A stretch of DNA of 64,000 nucleotides from Euglena gracilis (lineage: Eukaryota > Euglenida > Euglenophyceae > Euglenales): assembly GCA_039621445.1 (NCBI GenBank), contig CP154956.1, forward strand, positions 24,540,743 to 24,604,742. The letters are read 5' to 3'. Positions 1 to 12,790 of the stretch are shown here, piece after piece. A model generated the notes under the pieces. That model saw nothing but the letters and a program-made list of their open reading frames with translations. It searched no databases and was not told the origin of the DNA. The position numbers and the translations under genes are program-made. Numbering within the stretch: position 1 is the first letter of the stretch; the number at the start of each line of letters is the position of its first letter.

Positions 1-1889
1 ATGGAAAATTTTTTTTCTTTTTCGCCTACCAAGCGGAGCTGCTACGAATACAAGGTCCAAAAAAAAAGGAAAGGAAAAGAAAAGAAAAGAAAATGTGTTC
101 CCACAATTGAAGGCGGCAGTGGTATGCAGAGGCATTGCAGTGCAGGCATTGCGGTGGCTGTGCAGGTGGCGGGCAAAAAGGGGGGGGGTTGGAGCGGTGA
201 GGGGGCTCACCATGGGGCGCTGTCTGTGCAGTGACGGAGACCATCAAGGTGTCCAGCCCCCTACCCCTCCTCCGTTAGGTTGGTGGACCTTCGGCCGCTC
301 TACCGTGTCGTGGTGGCGGGCCCAGCAGAGGCTGTCGCCAAGAGGTCAGGATCATCTGCCGTGTTGGTCGGGGGACGTCTTCCTCGTCTGTCGCCGTCAG
401 TGACTGGGGCCGGGGTCTCCACGCGGGAGGCTGGTCCACCACTGGTCGAGACCAAGGGGCTGCGCACCTCTGTTTGGCAGCCGGTTGCAGGTCCTCCATG
501 TCGCATGACCGCCGTTGCCCCAAGGGAGCAGCAGCAGAGACCCGCAAGGTCGACAATTAATCCTTCCATCGCTGGAAGAGCTCGAACCATGCTCGCGGTG
601 CTGCAGGGTCGGAGGGGGGGGTCAATTTGCACAGGCCATCGTAGATTGTGGTTGTCCCCGAGCCCTGGGCCCAGGGATCCCACGATGTCGCGCGGGATCG
701 TGTGAGCTTGCAGCACGTCATCCCTCTCCACCAGGCGGCAAAGGTGGCAGGAGAAGCCAACCACGAGGGAGGATTCCGAGTCACCAGCCGTGGACGGGAA
801 CGGCATGCCCTTGTCCACCTCCACAGGAGAAGGAGGGCCATGCTGGGCAGCCCCCCCGGCTCTGCAGCGCCTCTCCGTGGCCGGCGGTCGCTGGCTGTGC
901 AACCGGACCCCCAAGCTGTATCGGAATGAGGGGCGCTTGCGCCGCCGCGCTGAGCAGGAGGCTGCTGCTTGCCCGGTTCTGCGGCTTGCCCCCTCAATGG
1001 AGGACGTCAACACGGGACTCTCTGCCTGGCTGTGGTACCACCCCCACCTGCGGGCGGCGCCGGTTGAGGATGAGGTCTGGGCAGCCCACCAGGTTGGCGA
1101 GTGCTTAGCTGAAGCCGGTGAGCCGATTCGAGGCGGACGACCCCAGGGTCTTCATGTAGGGCTTGCCGGTGCACTCCTCGAAGAGGTCGCAGAGGACCTG
1201 GGGTCTGCAGCCCGAGCAGCTCCACCAGGTGGGAGGAGAGCCATCGCCGCCGGGGGGCTGCCGCAGGGCGGGGCTTGCGCTGTTGCCATGGCAGGTGGGG
1301 TAGCCATTGAGCGCTGCTGCTCCTCTAGGCGTTGCAGATCGGTTATGGAGAGCTGATGAAGATGATGAGGCAGCTGCTGGCGTGGGGACCGTGGCACTGG
1401 GGGCCACCGGGCAGGTGGCCATGATTTCGCCCCACCGCCTCAGCACCTCAACTGTGCGCTCGGCCAGCAGCAGGTGGATGAAGTGTGCCTTGTCATTGTC
1501 CACACATTGCAGCACAGGCATGCTGGATAGGTGACGCCTCCGATGCCGTGCCGCGCAAGGCGCTCCCGAGTGGCCAGGCAGAAACACTGCACATGGGCCA
1601 CCCATTTGATCACCCGAGGCGCCCGATGGACGAAGCCGCCCAGCTGGGCCACCAGACGCCTGATGATGCCGGTGGAGGCGGACGAGTGGAAATCGATCTC
1701 AGGCTGAGGCACAGGCGCGGGCCCTTAGAGGACCAGAGTCGCTGGCAGCGCAGCCACCAGGCAGAGGCGAGGGACTTCGACACGGACAGGACAGTCTTGC
1801 CCTGAGCATCCAGCAGGATCACCGGATCGCCTGAAAGGCCCAGCAAGGGGAAGTCCTCCAGTGGCAGCAGGCACGATGAAGAGGGCCCC

Positions 1890-2265
1890 ACTGCGGCCCG
1901 CTTGGCCAGTGTGTCGCCGTTGCTGCGGTCCGCGGTCGACATGTGCCCGCACCATCTCGAAAGTGGGGCGGAAGACGCAAGACTGCGATGCCAGGAGGAC
2001 CCAACGTACCTCTACACAATCAGGCAGTTGAGACGGCGAGCTTCCGACATGGAATGCCAGCCTGCAGCAGTTGGAGGGCGGACAGCGAGTCGGTGAGGAT
2101 GTGCGCCAGCTGCAGCCCCAGTGTCTGCTCCAGGGCGACGAGCTCACACTGGGTACTGCTGTGGGGGTCCAAGACACGCATCAGGAGGGTCTCCTCGTCA
2201 TGGGGGCGCCACACAGCAGCGCGACCACCGCAGGTCATCACTGAGCCGTCCGTGTAGAGGACCTC
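1890..2265 (-). pseudogene. RNase H domain remnant of the LINE
   Basis: The - strand reads EVLYTDGSVMTCGGRAAVW (the first catalytic Asp in TDGS), then SSTQCELVALEQTLG (catalytic Glu), then AHILTDSLSALQLLQ (Asp in TDS). After a frameshift it ends in NGDTLAKRAA, the expected C-terminal Asp region. These are the ordered motifs of type I RNase H as found in retroelements. The domain lies about 500 bases downstream of the RT, the normal spacing for RT-RNase H LINEs. At least one frameshift separates its two halves. Confidence 0.7.
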
Positions 2266-2758
2266 CAGATGTTAGTCTGCCAGGTCGTCAGGCCGCAGGA
2301 GGATGTCAGCTGCCAGCTGTGGTTCCGGTGTCATGCTGGGCCGGGTGGAAGATCATGTGCACAGTGGGTTGTGTTGCACCCGCCAGCCGACTGCCGCAAA
2401 GGCGAGGCGTAGTGCCACAGAAGGATTGCAGGGCAGGCCACAGCTCGGTGATGACACCCGTGATGCCGGGGCTGTTAGCCAGGAGGTGGAGCCAGCGGAG
2501 TTGTTGGGAGCGGGTGTAGGCCCATCGGGTGTGGTGGCGACGTGTCCCCCAGTGGCCAGCCGAAAGCCACCTCTGGTTTGATCCACGCGTTCAGCTCCAG
2601 TGGCGCTTTGGTGGTGATGGTGGACTTGGCGGCAGACCAGCGGGGCCAGCGTGGAGCTCGCGGTAGAGGGCTTTCGGTAAGACTATAGTCCTCCACAGCA
2701 CCGTTCCCAGCGCAGCAGGCAGTTGCAGAGGCCGGAGGCGTTGCGCCGTGCAGAGGGT

Positions 2759-3460
2759 CTACTCCAGCCGGGGCTGCCTATGCGCTGTGTCGCCGCTGCT
2801 GCCCACCAGCCCAAGCTCGATGCCTGCGAAGTGGAAGCCGGAAGCCGTGGAGACCGTGGAGTTCCCCACTGCGAGAGGGAGATCTGGTCCCAGCGAGGAC
2901 CAAGCTTGCACCTTGGTCACCTGGACGCCCAGCAGGGCGCACCACTGCAGGTAGCCGTCGATGAGCTTCTCCATGGCGGGCCGTGATGGGGCAAGGAGCA
3001 TGAGGTCTTCGGCAAAGCTCACCGAGCTTAGACCTGCCACCTCCAGCCCCTGGCATTGCACGGCAGCCCACCGACGGAACACCTTGCAGAGCATGTCCAG
3101 AAGGTCTGGACTCGCAGGGCAGCCTTGTGCCAGCCCGTTGCAGGCCAGCCACAGCTCGCCCAGCACAGCCCCGTAGCGGAAGCGACGTCGCACATCGCCA
3201 TAGAAGGAGGCGAACGTGTCGACGATGTGCTCCGCAACACCAGCCTCCCGCAGCACCCTGAACACCGCCCACCATGGCAGGGAGTCGAAGCACTTGGTGA
3301 GGTCGAAGGACGCCAGCCAGAGATCCCGCCGCGCACGTCGCTGATGCTGCAGTACATCGGCGACCACCTGAGCGGCATGGAGAGTGCTACGGCCCGAGCG
3401 GAACCCAAATGACGTGTCGGAGAGGAGGGCATGCTGCAGCGGGGCAGCCCATGCCTCCAC
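2759..3460 (-). pseudogene. Reverse transcriptase domain with altered catalytic motif
   Basis: This 233-residue ORF is the palm and fingers of a non-LTR RT. Visible motifs are FGFRSGRST (fingers), SFDLTKCFDSLPW (motif A with its catalytic Asp), GLAQGCPASPDLLDML (motif B') and SFAEDLMLLA at motif C. The usual FADD is FAED here: codon GAA replaces the first Asp of the catalytic pair. Together with the frameshifts downstream, this suggests an inactive copy. The ORF begins at an internal Met, so the true N-terminus is upstream or lost. Confidence 0.8.
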
Positions 3461-3647
3461 AATGCTCTTTGCCCACAGCCAGTGGAGGTGGCGGGAAATG
3501 CAACAATGGTTGGCGGTGCAGTGGCACTGCAGAAATGAGTGGCACTGTGGGTGGCACTAGTGGGCATGGGGACTATGGCTGACGCGGTGTTGTTGGTGTG
3601 TGCTGTGACATGGTGGCATGCACAGTCACGACTGCGGCGGGGTCTGC

Positions 3648-3706
3648 CGTTCAGGCTGTCGTTTAGGACGTTTAGGCTGCCGTTTAGGCTGCCGTTTAGG
3701 CTGCGA
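3648..3706. repeat. 12-bp tandem repeat (GTTTAGGCTGCC)
   Basis: The word gtttaggctgcc occurs three times in tandem with diverged flanking units. It sits at the upstream side of the - strand LINE, so it could belong to the element's 5' region or to unrelated DNA. Confidence 0.7.
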
Positions 3707-3729
3707 TGCGGCAAAGGTCGGCCATGATG

Positions 3730-5480
3730 TGGAGGTGAAGATAGGTGGGCCGTAGTGGCGGTCCCTGCTGCGGCTGATGCGGTGGCTGGGAAGTGGCAGC
3801 TGCAACGCTGTGCTCAGTCAGCATTGCCAGCGGATTACACTGTCTGTCCCAGCGCCTTCAACGGGGAAGGAAAAAAAACAGGAGCAAAAATTTTGGTATA
3901 TTTCGGCAAAAAAAAAATCGACACCAGGGGGTAGGATTATTTTTGGCAGTTTTGTACCATCACCATACCAGCAAAAAAAACATCAAATGTTTTTTTTGAC
4001 ATTTTACTATTCAACCACCTTCAGTTCCGGCCCGGCTCTTGGCCAGCCCTTGGGCCTGGGGCAGTCCTTAACGAGGGGGAGTGGAACCCTGTCTGATACG
4101 GACTGCTGTGACCCTGTCAGGGTGCTAGTGGGGCCAGTGGTGGTGGCTGCTTCTGTGCAAGGAATTGCGGGGGCTGCAGTGGGTAATGTTGTGATGGTGG
4201 CCGAGGCAGGGGCTGTGGTGGCAATCCACTGCGGCCGCTGACGCGGTGGCTGGAGCTGTGGCTATGCTGCGGTGACCGGTGCGGTGGCCGCTGTGCTGGC
4301 TGCACCGTGGTTGTCTCTGTGGTGCTGGTGGGCGCTGCGGCAGTGGCTGCTGCAGCGGCGGCTGCCGCCACGGTGGTAGCGCGTTGTAGCACCCTTGCGC
4401 TCTGGATCAGGGGTGTGGTCATGCTGCAGCGGTGGCCAGTTGTTGCTGCGGTAGTGGCTGTCTCTGGCCATGAAGCCATGGCGAGCACAGCAGTAGGGAC
4501 TAGCACTGTGGTGGGGGTTGTGGTGGGGGGCGCAGCGGCGGCAGTATGTGCAAAGGTGCTGGGACTGCACGGACGGTGGGGATTGCAGCGGCGGATGAAT
4601 GTGTGGCATAGACTGACGCGGTTGCTTCGTGGGCATTGCGGCAACTTTTATGGTGGCTGGCAAAATGCTGAAGCGTGGCATGACGGTGGTGGCTGCTGAG
4701 GGAGCTGGCAACCTCAACCATTGACAATATCCAGGGCGGTCCGCCAGTGAATGAAAAAAGGGGTGGGAACTTTTCTGTTCCCAGCACCTTCAATACAAAT
4801 CAACCAGAAAAAAAAATTCGAAATAGGCGAAAACATGTCAACAACGGGGTGAACAATATCTGGCAGTTTTTGACCATCACCAAACCAGCCAAACTTCAAG
4901 AATGTGTTGTTCTGTTTTTATTCACGATGACCATGTTCCAAGGTCAGGCCCTGGACAGCCTATGTGCCAGAGCGGGGCAGTGCGTCACAAATCAAAAAAA
5001 GGGGGGGGGGTCCGTTTGCTGAGGCAGCGCCCTGACGCTGTCACGGTGCTAGCGGTGGTGGCTGATTCTGCGCAAACCACTGCTGCAACTGATGTTGTGG
5101 CGGTGGCCGGTGCTATGGTCACATGGCGGGGGCTGTGGTGATCATGACGCGGTGGCTGGGGCTATGTAAACAGGATGACAGGAGGTTAAGAAACGTTAAA
5201 ATGATGTGTCTTTTTCATGGTTACAGAAATTGGGATTTTTGACGTCTGGAATTGGGTTTGACAAATTGCCAACTGGCACAATCTGAATGAATACCTCAGG
5301 CGGTTTAAAAAAAATAAAGATACAGGCACTCGAATAATTACAGTTTCCAGCACGCCACTGTCGTTAAATTAGCCGACAGAGATTGGCAGAAAAATAAACA
5401 CCTGAATTTTTGCCCCCCCCCAAAAAAAAATGTATGCGTGAGCCGGACACAACGACGGCCTTGGCTGTTTAAAGCAAATT
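3730..5480. other. Low-complexity stretch without a recognisable gene
   Basis: Between about 4080 and 4720 the DNA is rich in GTGGTGGCTGCTG-like trinucleotide words, so several frames stay open as Ala/Val or His/Pro-rich strings. The rest is A-rich with short poly-A and poly-G runs. No frame contains a known domain. Confidence 0.5.
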
Positions 5481-5499
5481 CAACGTGATGCCAAAAGAG

Positions 5500-8400
5500 C
5501 TGAAATTTAGGGCAGCAAGCCTGGTTCTGCGGGTCGTTGGCGTGGGCCACGAGAGCGAGGGGGCTGAAATTTTTGGCAGTAAGCCTTGTCCTGAGGAGTG
5601 TCGGCGTAGGTCTTGAGGGGGCTAAAAAATTGCAGCCTGGTCCTGGGGAGCAGCATCGCAGATCAAGAGGGCGTGAGTACAAAAAAATTGCGGCAGCAAG
5701 CCTGGTCCTGGGGGTCGTCAGCGTGGACCATGAGGGCGAGGTGTAATAATGTGCGGCAGCAAGCCTGTTTCTGGGAAGCAGCCGTGTGGATTGCAAAGGA
5801 GGGGTGTCAAACATTTGCAGCAGGAAGACAGGGAGTGTCGGCACGGATCAAGAGGGCGAGAGGGCAACCGCCTCTCTACGTGGCAACAAGACTGGATCTC
5901 GGGGTCGTCGGCGTGGACCGGGAGGGCGAGGCAGAAAGCCTGGTCCAGCTAAAATTTTGGGCAATAAGCCTGGTCCTCAGAAGCGGCAGCGTGGATCATA
6001 CTTGGCATTTTTTTGTTTTTTTTAAAAAAAAAACGTGAGTTTTTATAAAAAAAAAAACACAAAAAAAAAACATCAAAAAAAACAAAAGGAAAATTTCATT
6101 GAAAAAACTCGTTATGAAACACCCAAACCATACTTCGAATCCTACTAAGTTCAAAAATTGCCAAAAAAAATGGTCAAAAACATTCAAAAAATGCAAAAAA
6201 ATGCAACTTTAGGACGTTTTTCATTTTTTGTTTAAGGAAATATTTGGCGGAAATGCCCCAAAACTTGCCAAAAATGATTGAAAATATGCATTCAAAAATT
6301 TTCCGACCAAAACCTTGTTGGCGTTTTTTGTTTTTTTTTTTAATAAAAATTGTTAGAGTTAAAAAAAACAAAAAAACAAAGTCCAAAAAAAACAGGTTGC
6401 CAACTATGGCGTGGATCGCGATCGTGAGGGCAAGGTGTCAAATCTGCTGCAACAAGACTGGTCATAGGGGCGTCGGGGTCCTGAGAGCCAGCGGGTTAGA
6501 ATTTGCCATAGCCATCGTCCTTTGGGGCGTTGGCGTGGATTGTGAAGGCGAGTGAGTTAAAATTTGCGGCAGCAAGCCTAGTCTGGGGGGAGCAGCGGCG
6601 CGGATCAAGAGGGTGAGGTACCAAAATTTTGAGGCAGCAAGCCTGGTCCTGGGGGAGGTGTGAAGACTTTGAGACAGCAAGCCTGGTCCTGGGGAGCGGC
6701 AGAGCAAATCAAAATTTAATCAAAATTTTCTTTCAAAAAAGAATCAAATTTATGGCAGCAAACTGGTCCTGGGAATGTGTCGGCGTGGATCGAGAGGGCG
6801 AGAGGGCCAAAATTTGCGGCAGCAAACCTGGTACTGTGGGATGACAGAGCAAATGAAGAGAACAAGCGGGGTAAAATACGGCAGCAAGCACCGTCCAGGG
6901 AGGTGTCAATTAGGACAACCAGAGCAAGGGGGCAAAAAAATCTGCGCTGGCAGGCCTGGTCCTGGGGCGCGGCGTGGATTGTGAGGGCGAGGTGCCCCAA
7001 ATTTTTTTTTTCGGCAGCAAGCCTGGTCCTGGGGAGCACCGGCGTGGATCGCGGGGGCGAGGGGGCTAAAATCTGCGGCAGCAAGCCTAGTCTGGGGGAG
7101 CGTGGGCGTGGCCGCGAGGACGAGGTGTCAAATCAAAAATTGAGGCAGCAAGCCTGGTCCCGGGACACGGATCGAGAGGGCGAGAGGACCAAAATTTGCG
7201 GCAGCATGCCTGTTACTGTGGAGCGGAAGAATAAATCCAAATTAATGACAATTTATCAAAAAAAATCAAAATTTACGGCAGGGGCAAGCAAAATCTGCGA
7301 CAACAAGACCGGTCATGGGGGCATCAACGTGGGTCAATAGAGCAAGGGGGCTAAAATTTGCTACAACAGGCATCGTTTTTTGGGGCGTAGTCGTGGATCG
7401 AGACGGCAAGTGAGTTAAAATATGCGGCAGCAGCAAGCCTAGACTGGGGGAGCAGTGGCGCGGATGGAGAGCGACAGAGCAAATCAAAATTTAATCAAAA
7501 TTTCCAAATCAAATTTATGGCAGCAAGAAACCTGGTCCTGGGGAGCGTCAACCTGGACCGCCAGGGCGAGAGGGCCAAAATTTGCGCCAGCAAACCTGGT
7601 ACTGTGGGTGATTGAGTAAATGAAGACAACAAGCGGGCTAAAAATTACTGCAGCACGCCCGGTCCAGGGAGGTGTCAATTTGGACTGCAAAGGGCGTGTA
7701 GGCCAAAATTAGCGCTGGCAGGCCTGGTCCTGGGTCGCGGCAGAGGCGTGGGTCGCGAGGGCGAGGTGTCAAAATTAGCGGCAGCAAGCCTGTTCCTGGG
7801 GGTCGTCGGCGTGGACCGGGAGGGCGAGGGGGCTAAGTTTTGCGGCAGAAAGCCTGGTCCAGCTAAAATTTTCGGCAATAAGCCTGGTCCTCAGAAGCGG
7901 CAGCGTGGATCGCGATCGTGAGGGCAAGGTGTCAAATCTGCTGCAACAAGACTGGTCATAGGGACGTCGGGGTCCTGAGAGCAAGCGGGTTAAAATTTGC
8001 CATAGCCATCGTCCTTTGGGGCGTTGGCGTGGATTGTGAAGGCCTGTGAGTTAAAATTTGCGGCAGCAAGCCTAGTCTGGGGGGAGCAGCGGCGCGGATC
8101 AAGAGGGTGAGGCACCAAAATTTTGAGGCAGCAAGCCTGGTCCTGGGGGAGGTGTGAAGACTTTGAGGCAGCAAGCCTGGTCCTGGGGAGCGGCAGAGCA
8201 AATCAAAATTTAATCAAAATTTTCTTTCAAAAAAGAATCAAATTTATGGCAGCAAACTGGTCCTGGGAATGTGTCGGCGTGGATCGAGAGGGCGAGAGGG
8301 CCAAAATTTGCGGCAGCAAACCTGGTACTGTGGGATGACAGAGCAAATGAAGAGAACAAGCGGGGTAAAATACGGCAGCAAGCACCGTCCAGGGAGGTGT

Positions 8401-11400
8401 CAATTAGGACAACCAGAGCAAGGGGGCAAAAAAATCTGCGCTGGCAGGCCTGGTCCTGGGGCGCGGCGTGGATTGTGAGGGCGAGGTGCCCCAAATTTTT
8501 TTTTTCGGCAGCAAGCCTGGTCCTGGGGAGCACCGGCGTGGATCGCGGGGGCGAGGGGGCTAAAATCTGCGGCAGCAAGCCTAGTCTGGGGGAGCGTGGG
8601 CGTGGCCGCGAGGACGAGGTGTCAAATCAAAAATTGAGGCAGCAAGCCTGGTCCCGGGACACGGATCGAGAGGGCGAGAGGACCAAAATTTGCGGCAGCA
8701 TGCCTGTTACTGTGGAGCGGAAGAATAAATCCAAATTAATGACAATTTATCAAAAAAAATCAAAATTTACGGCAGGGGCAAGCAAAATCTGCGACAACAA
8801 GACCGGTCATGGGGGCATCAACGTGGGTCAATAGAGCAAGGGGGCTAAAATTTGCTACAACAGGCATCGTTTTTTTGGGGCGTAGTCGTGGATCGAGACG
8901 GCAAGTGAGTTAAAATATGCGGCAGCAAGCCTAGACTGGGGGAGCAGTGGCGCGGATGGAGAGCGACAGAGCAAATCAAAATTTAATCAAAATTTCCAAA
9001 TCAAATTTATGGCAGCAAGAAACCTGGTCCTGGGGAGCGTCAACCTGGACCGCCAGGGCGAGAGGGCCAAAATTCGCGCCAGCAAACCTGGTACTGTGGG
9101 GTGATTGAGTAAATGAAGACAACAAGCGGGCTAAAAATTACTGCAGCACGCCCGGTCCAGGGAGGTGTCAATTTGGACTGCAAAGGGCGTGTAGGCCAAA
9201 ATTAGCGCTGGCAGGCCTGGTCCTGGGTCGCGGCAGAGGCGTGGGTCGCGAGGGCGAGGTGTCAAAATTAGCGGCAGCAAGCCTGTTCCTGGGGGTCGTC
9301 GGCGTGGACCGGGAGGGCGAGGGGGCTAAGTTTTGCGGCAGAAAGCCTGGTCCAGCTAAAATTTTCGGCAATAAGCCTGGTCCTCAGAAGCGGCAGCGTG
9401 GATCGCGATCGTGAGGGCAAGGTGTCAAATCTGCTGCAACAAGACTGGTCGTAGGGACGTCGGGGTCCTGAGAGCAAGCGGGTTAAAATTTGCCATAGCC
9501 ATCGTCCTTTGGGGCGTTGGCGTGGATTGTGAAGGCCTGTGAGTTAAAATTTGCGGCAGCAAGCCTAGTCTGGGGGGAGCAGCGGCGCGGATCAAGAGGG
9601 TGAGGCACCAAAATTTTGAGGCAGCAAGCCTGGTCCTGGGGGAGGTGTGAAGACTTTGAGGCAGCAAGCCTGGTCCTGGGGAGCGGCAGAGCAAATCAAA
9701 ATTTAATCAAAATTTTCTTTCAAAAAAGAATCAAATTTATGGCAGCAAACTGGTCCTGGGAATGTGTCGGCGTGGATCGAGAGGGCGAGAGGGCCAAAAT
9801 TTGCGGCAGCAAACCTGGTACTGTGGGATGACAGAGCAAATGAAGAGAACAAGCGGGGTAAAATACGGCAGCAAGCACCGTCCAGGGAGGTGTCAATTAG
9901 GACAACCAGAGCAAGGGGGCAAAAAATCTGCGCTGGCAGGCCTGGTCCTGGGGCGCGGCGTGGATTGTGAGGGCGAGGTGTCAAATTTTTTTTTCGGCAG
10001 CAAGCCTGGTCCTGGGGAGCACCGGTGTGGATCGCGGGGGCGAGGGGGCTAAAATCTGCGGCAGCAAGCCTAGTCTGGGGGAGCGTGGGCGTGGCCGCGA
10101 GGACGAGGTGTCAAATCAAAAATTGAGGCAGCAAGCCTGGTCCTTCTCAGAAGCGGCATCGTGGATCGCGATCGTCGCAGCGGGCAGGTGGAATCGCAGA
10201 TCGTGAGGGAAGAATAAATCCAAATTAATGACAATTTATCAAAAAAAATCAAAATTTACGGCAGGGGCAAGCAAAATCTGCGACAACAAGACTGGTCATG
10301 GGGGCATCAACGTGGGTCAATAGAGCAAGGGGGCTAAAATTTGCTACAGCAGACATCGTTTTTTTGGGGCGTCGTCGTGGATCGAGACGGCAAGTGAGAG
10401 AAAAATATGCGGCAGCAAGCCTAGACAGGGGGAGCAGTGGCGCGGATGGAGAGGGCGAGAGGGCTAAAATATTTGCAGGAGCAAGCCTGGTCTTGGGGAG
10501 CGACAGAGCAAATCAAAATTTAATCAAAATTTCCAAATCAAATTTATGGCAGCAAGAAACCTGGTCCTGGGGAGCGTCAACCTGGACCGCCAGGGCGAGA
10601 GGGCCAAAATTCGCGCCAGCAAACCTGGTACTGTGGGGTGATTGAGTGAATGAAGACAACAAGCGGGCTAAAAATTACTGCAGCACGCCCGGTCCAGGGA
10701 GGTGTCAATTTGGACTGCAAAGGGCGTGTAGGCCAAAATTAGCGCTGGCAGGCCTGGTCCTGGGTCGCGGCAGAGGCGTGGGTCGCGAGGGCGAGGTGGC
10801 AAAATTTGCGGCAGCCAGCCTGTTCCTGGGGGTCGTCGGCGTGGATCGCGAGGGCGAGGGGGCTAAACTTTGTGGCAGCAAGCCTGGTCCTGGGCAGCAA
10901 CAAGACTGGTCATGGGGGCATCAGCGTGGGTCAGTAGAGCGAGGGTGCTAAAATTTGCAATAGCAGGCCTCGGCGTGGATTGTAAAGGCGAGTGAGTTAA
11001 AATTTGCGGCAGCAAGCCTAGTCTGGGGCAGCAGCGGCGCGGATCAAGAGGGCGAGGTGCCAAAACTTTGAGGCACAAGCCTGGTCCTGGGGGAGCGGCA
11101 GTGCAAATCAAAATGTAGTCAAAAAAAAATCCTTTTCAAAAAAAATCAAATTTATGGCAGCAAAACTGGTTCTGGGAGAGCGTCGGCGTGGATCGAGAGG
11201 GCGAGAGGTCCAAAATTTTGGGCAGCAAACCTGGTCCCGGGGAGCGGCAATCTGGACTGCCAGAGCGAGAGGGCCAAAATTTGCGGCAGCAAACCTGGCA
11301 CTGTGGGATGGCAGAGCTAATAAAGAGAACAAGTGGGGTAAAAATTATGCAGCAAGTCCCGTCCAGGGAGGTGTCAATTAGGACAACCAGAGCAAGGGGG

Positions 11401-11450
11401 CAAAAAAAAATCTGCGCTGGCAGGCCTGGTCCTGGGGCGCGGCGTGGATC
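5500..11450. repeat. Minisatellite array with ~1,494-bp higher-order repeat
   Basis: The basic unit is roughly 70 bp and contains ggcagcaagcctggtcctgg followed by variants of a gtggatcgagagggcgag segment and a taaaatttg stretch. Blocks of diverged units repeat as a larger period: the segment starting near 6405 recurs near 7900 and 9393, spacings of 1,494 and 1,493 bases with only a few differences. The third copy diverges near 10145 but resumes near 10208. An A/T-rich spacer at about 6010-6400 interrupts the older, more diverged left part. Open frames here are by-products of the repeat. Confidence 0.93.
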
Positions 11451-11885
11451 CCCCACACCCCGGGGGTGTATGAGTCGCGCGGGGGGGGGGGGGGTCGCGG
11501 GGGGGGGGGGTCGCGGGGGGAACGTGGCAGTTTTGTTGGGTCACGCGTGACAAGTGTGACCTCTCATACAACGCCACATGGGACCTATTTTTAGAACTTT
11601 TGGGTCCAAAAATAGCTCCAATTAGGAATTTGTCACACATTTTAGGCAATTTTGATTCCTAATTTGGGTGCAAATTCCTAATTAGGTGCCCTTTTTTGGC
11701 TCCTACTGGGATGCGGAAACCCTCCATGTGTGGGTCGCGGGGGGGTCGCGGGGATACACCCCCCCCATGTTGAAACGCACGTTGAATGTGCGCAACTGTT
11801 CGGGTGTCATCTTTTGACTTGCTCGGCCTTCGGCCTCGTCGCGCCGCGGCCTTCGGCCGCGGCCCGGGGGGGGACCCCCCTCAGA

Positions 11886-12105
11886 ACCAAAATACCCTCA
11901 CCCCCCCCCCTATTTGGCTAATGGTCGGGCTCCTTCGGACCCCCTATTAGCCAATAAGGGGGGGGGGGCAATTAGGGGGGGGGTTACCCCGGCCAATGGC
12001 CAATAAGCCTGACCCCCCCCCTAATTGGCTAATGGACCGTCCAACGGGACCCCCAATTAGCCAATTAGGGGGGGGGGCAAATAGGGGGGGGTGAGGGTAA
12101 CATCA
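11886..12105. mobile_element. Poly-C/poly-G foldback element (word ATTGGCTAAT)
   Basis: The outer ends are inverted: taccctcac plus a C run and tatttg on the left, caaata plus a G run and gtgagggta on the right. Inside, the word attggctaat and its complement attagccaat recur next to further C and G runs. This looks like a short non-autonomous foldback element; it has no coding potential. Confidence 0.6.
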
Positions 12106-12235
12106 TCCCCTTGTGTGTGCAAGGCAAGGGAAATAAAATCCACTTTGTTGGTTTACAGTACCATGGGTGAGCAACAGCCTGATTCTTTTTGAAACGCATG
12201 TTGAATGTGCGCAACTATTCGGGTGTCATTTTTTG

Positions 12236-12650
12236 ACTTACCATGCCCCCCCCCCTTACTGTTCCCGTCCCGTGGCCCCCTTTTGGGTCCATGGGAACAG
12301 TAAGGGGGGGGGCACAGTAAGGGGGTGAGACGAGCTCCCCCTCTCTGACTGTTCCCATGGGCCATGAACCAACCAACCAAGTTAGACCCAAAAGGCCACC
12401 TAAAATGCCAAAATGAAGCTTTTTTGATTTACATGCTTGAAAATTGCACCTCCACAACATCCATTTTGGCATTAGGTTGGATTTTGGTGGGATGGAAAGC
12501 ACCTAAAACCGACCAAAAAATTCCCCTTTTTTGCCTTGTGTTCCAAGAATCCTTTACAAAAAGTGCTATGACACTGTACTGTTCCCGTCCCCCCAATGGG
12601 AACAGTAAGGGGGGGGGAACAGTAAAGGGGGGGGGCATGGTACTCGGCAT
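12236..12650. mobile_element. Poly-C/poly-G foldback elements (word ACTGTTCCC)
   Basis: Two adjacent units carry taccatg followed by a C run and ttactgttccc, then the complement gggaacagtaa followed by a G run. The second unit ends in a G run plus catggta near 12650, the inverse of taccatg near 12238. The layout matches the foldback at 37.1-37.5 kb, where the internal word is different. Confidence 0.55.
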
Positions 12651-12790
12651 TCGGCCTTGTCGCGCCGCGGCCCGGGGGGGGGCCGCCCCCCCCCCCTGGA
12701 CCCCCCCTCAGAACCAAAATAACATCATCCCCTTGTGTGCAAGGCAAGGGAAAGAAAATACACTTTGTTGGTTTACAGCACTGTACCAAG

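Larger units (their letters stand above)
1105..3714 (-). mobile_element. Decayed LINE-like non-LTR retrotransposon with RT and RNase H
   Basis: Read on the - strand, this stretch shows in order an RT domain, a linker, an RNase H domain and a C-terminal Cys/His segment. That is the domain order of RNase H-bearing non-LTR retrotransposons. The parts lie in different frames, so the copy carries several frameshifts. The C-terminal segment (about 1475-1560) reads CLQCVDNDKAHFIHLLLAE, which resembles the Cys/His tail of many LINEs. No APE or RLE endonuclease and no poly-A tail were found, and neither end is defined. The upstream part, above about 3460, has no recognisable domain. Confidence 0.72.

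Noticed and set aside
4117-4717. His/Ala/Thr-rich 150-residue frames
   Set aside because: Trinucleotide-biased DNA opens several frames on both strands equally.
6629-8834. Identical open frames repeated every ~1.49 kb
   Set aside because: They repeat because the satellite repeats; there is no domain and many other frames are equally open.
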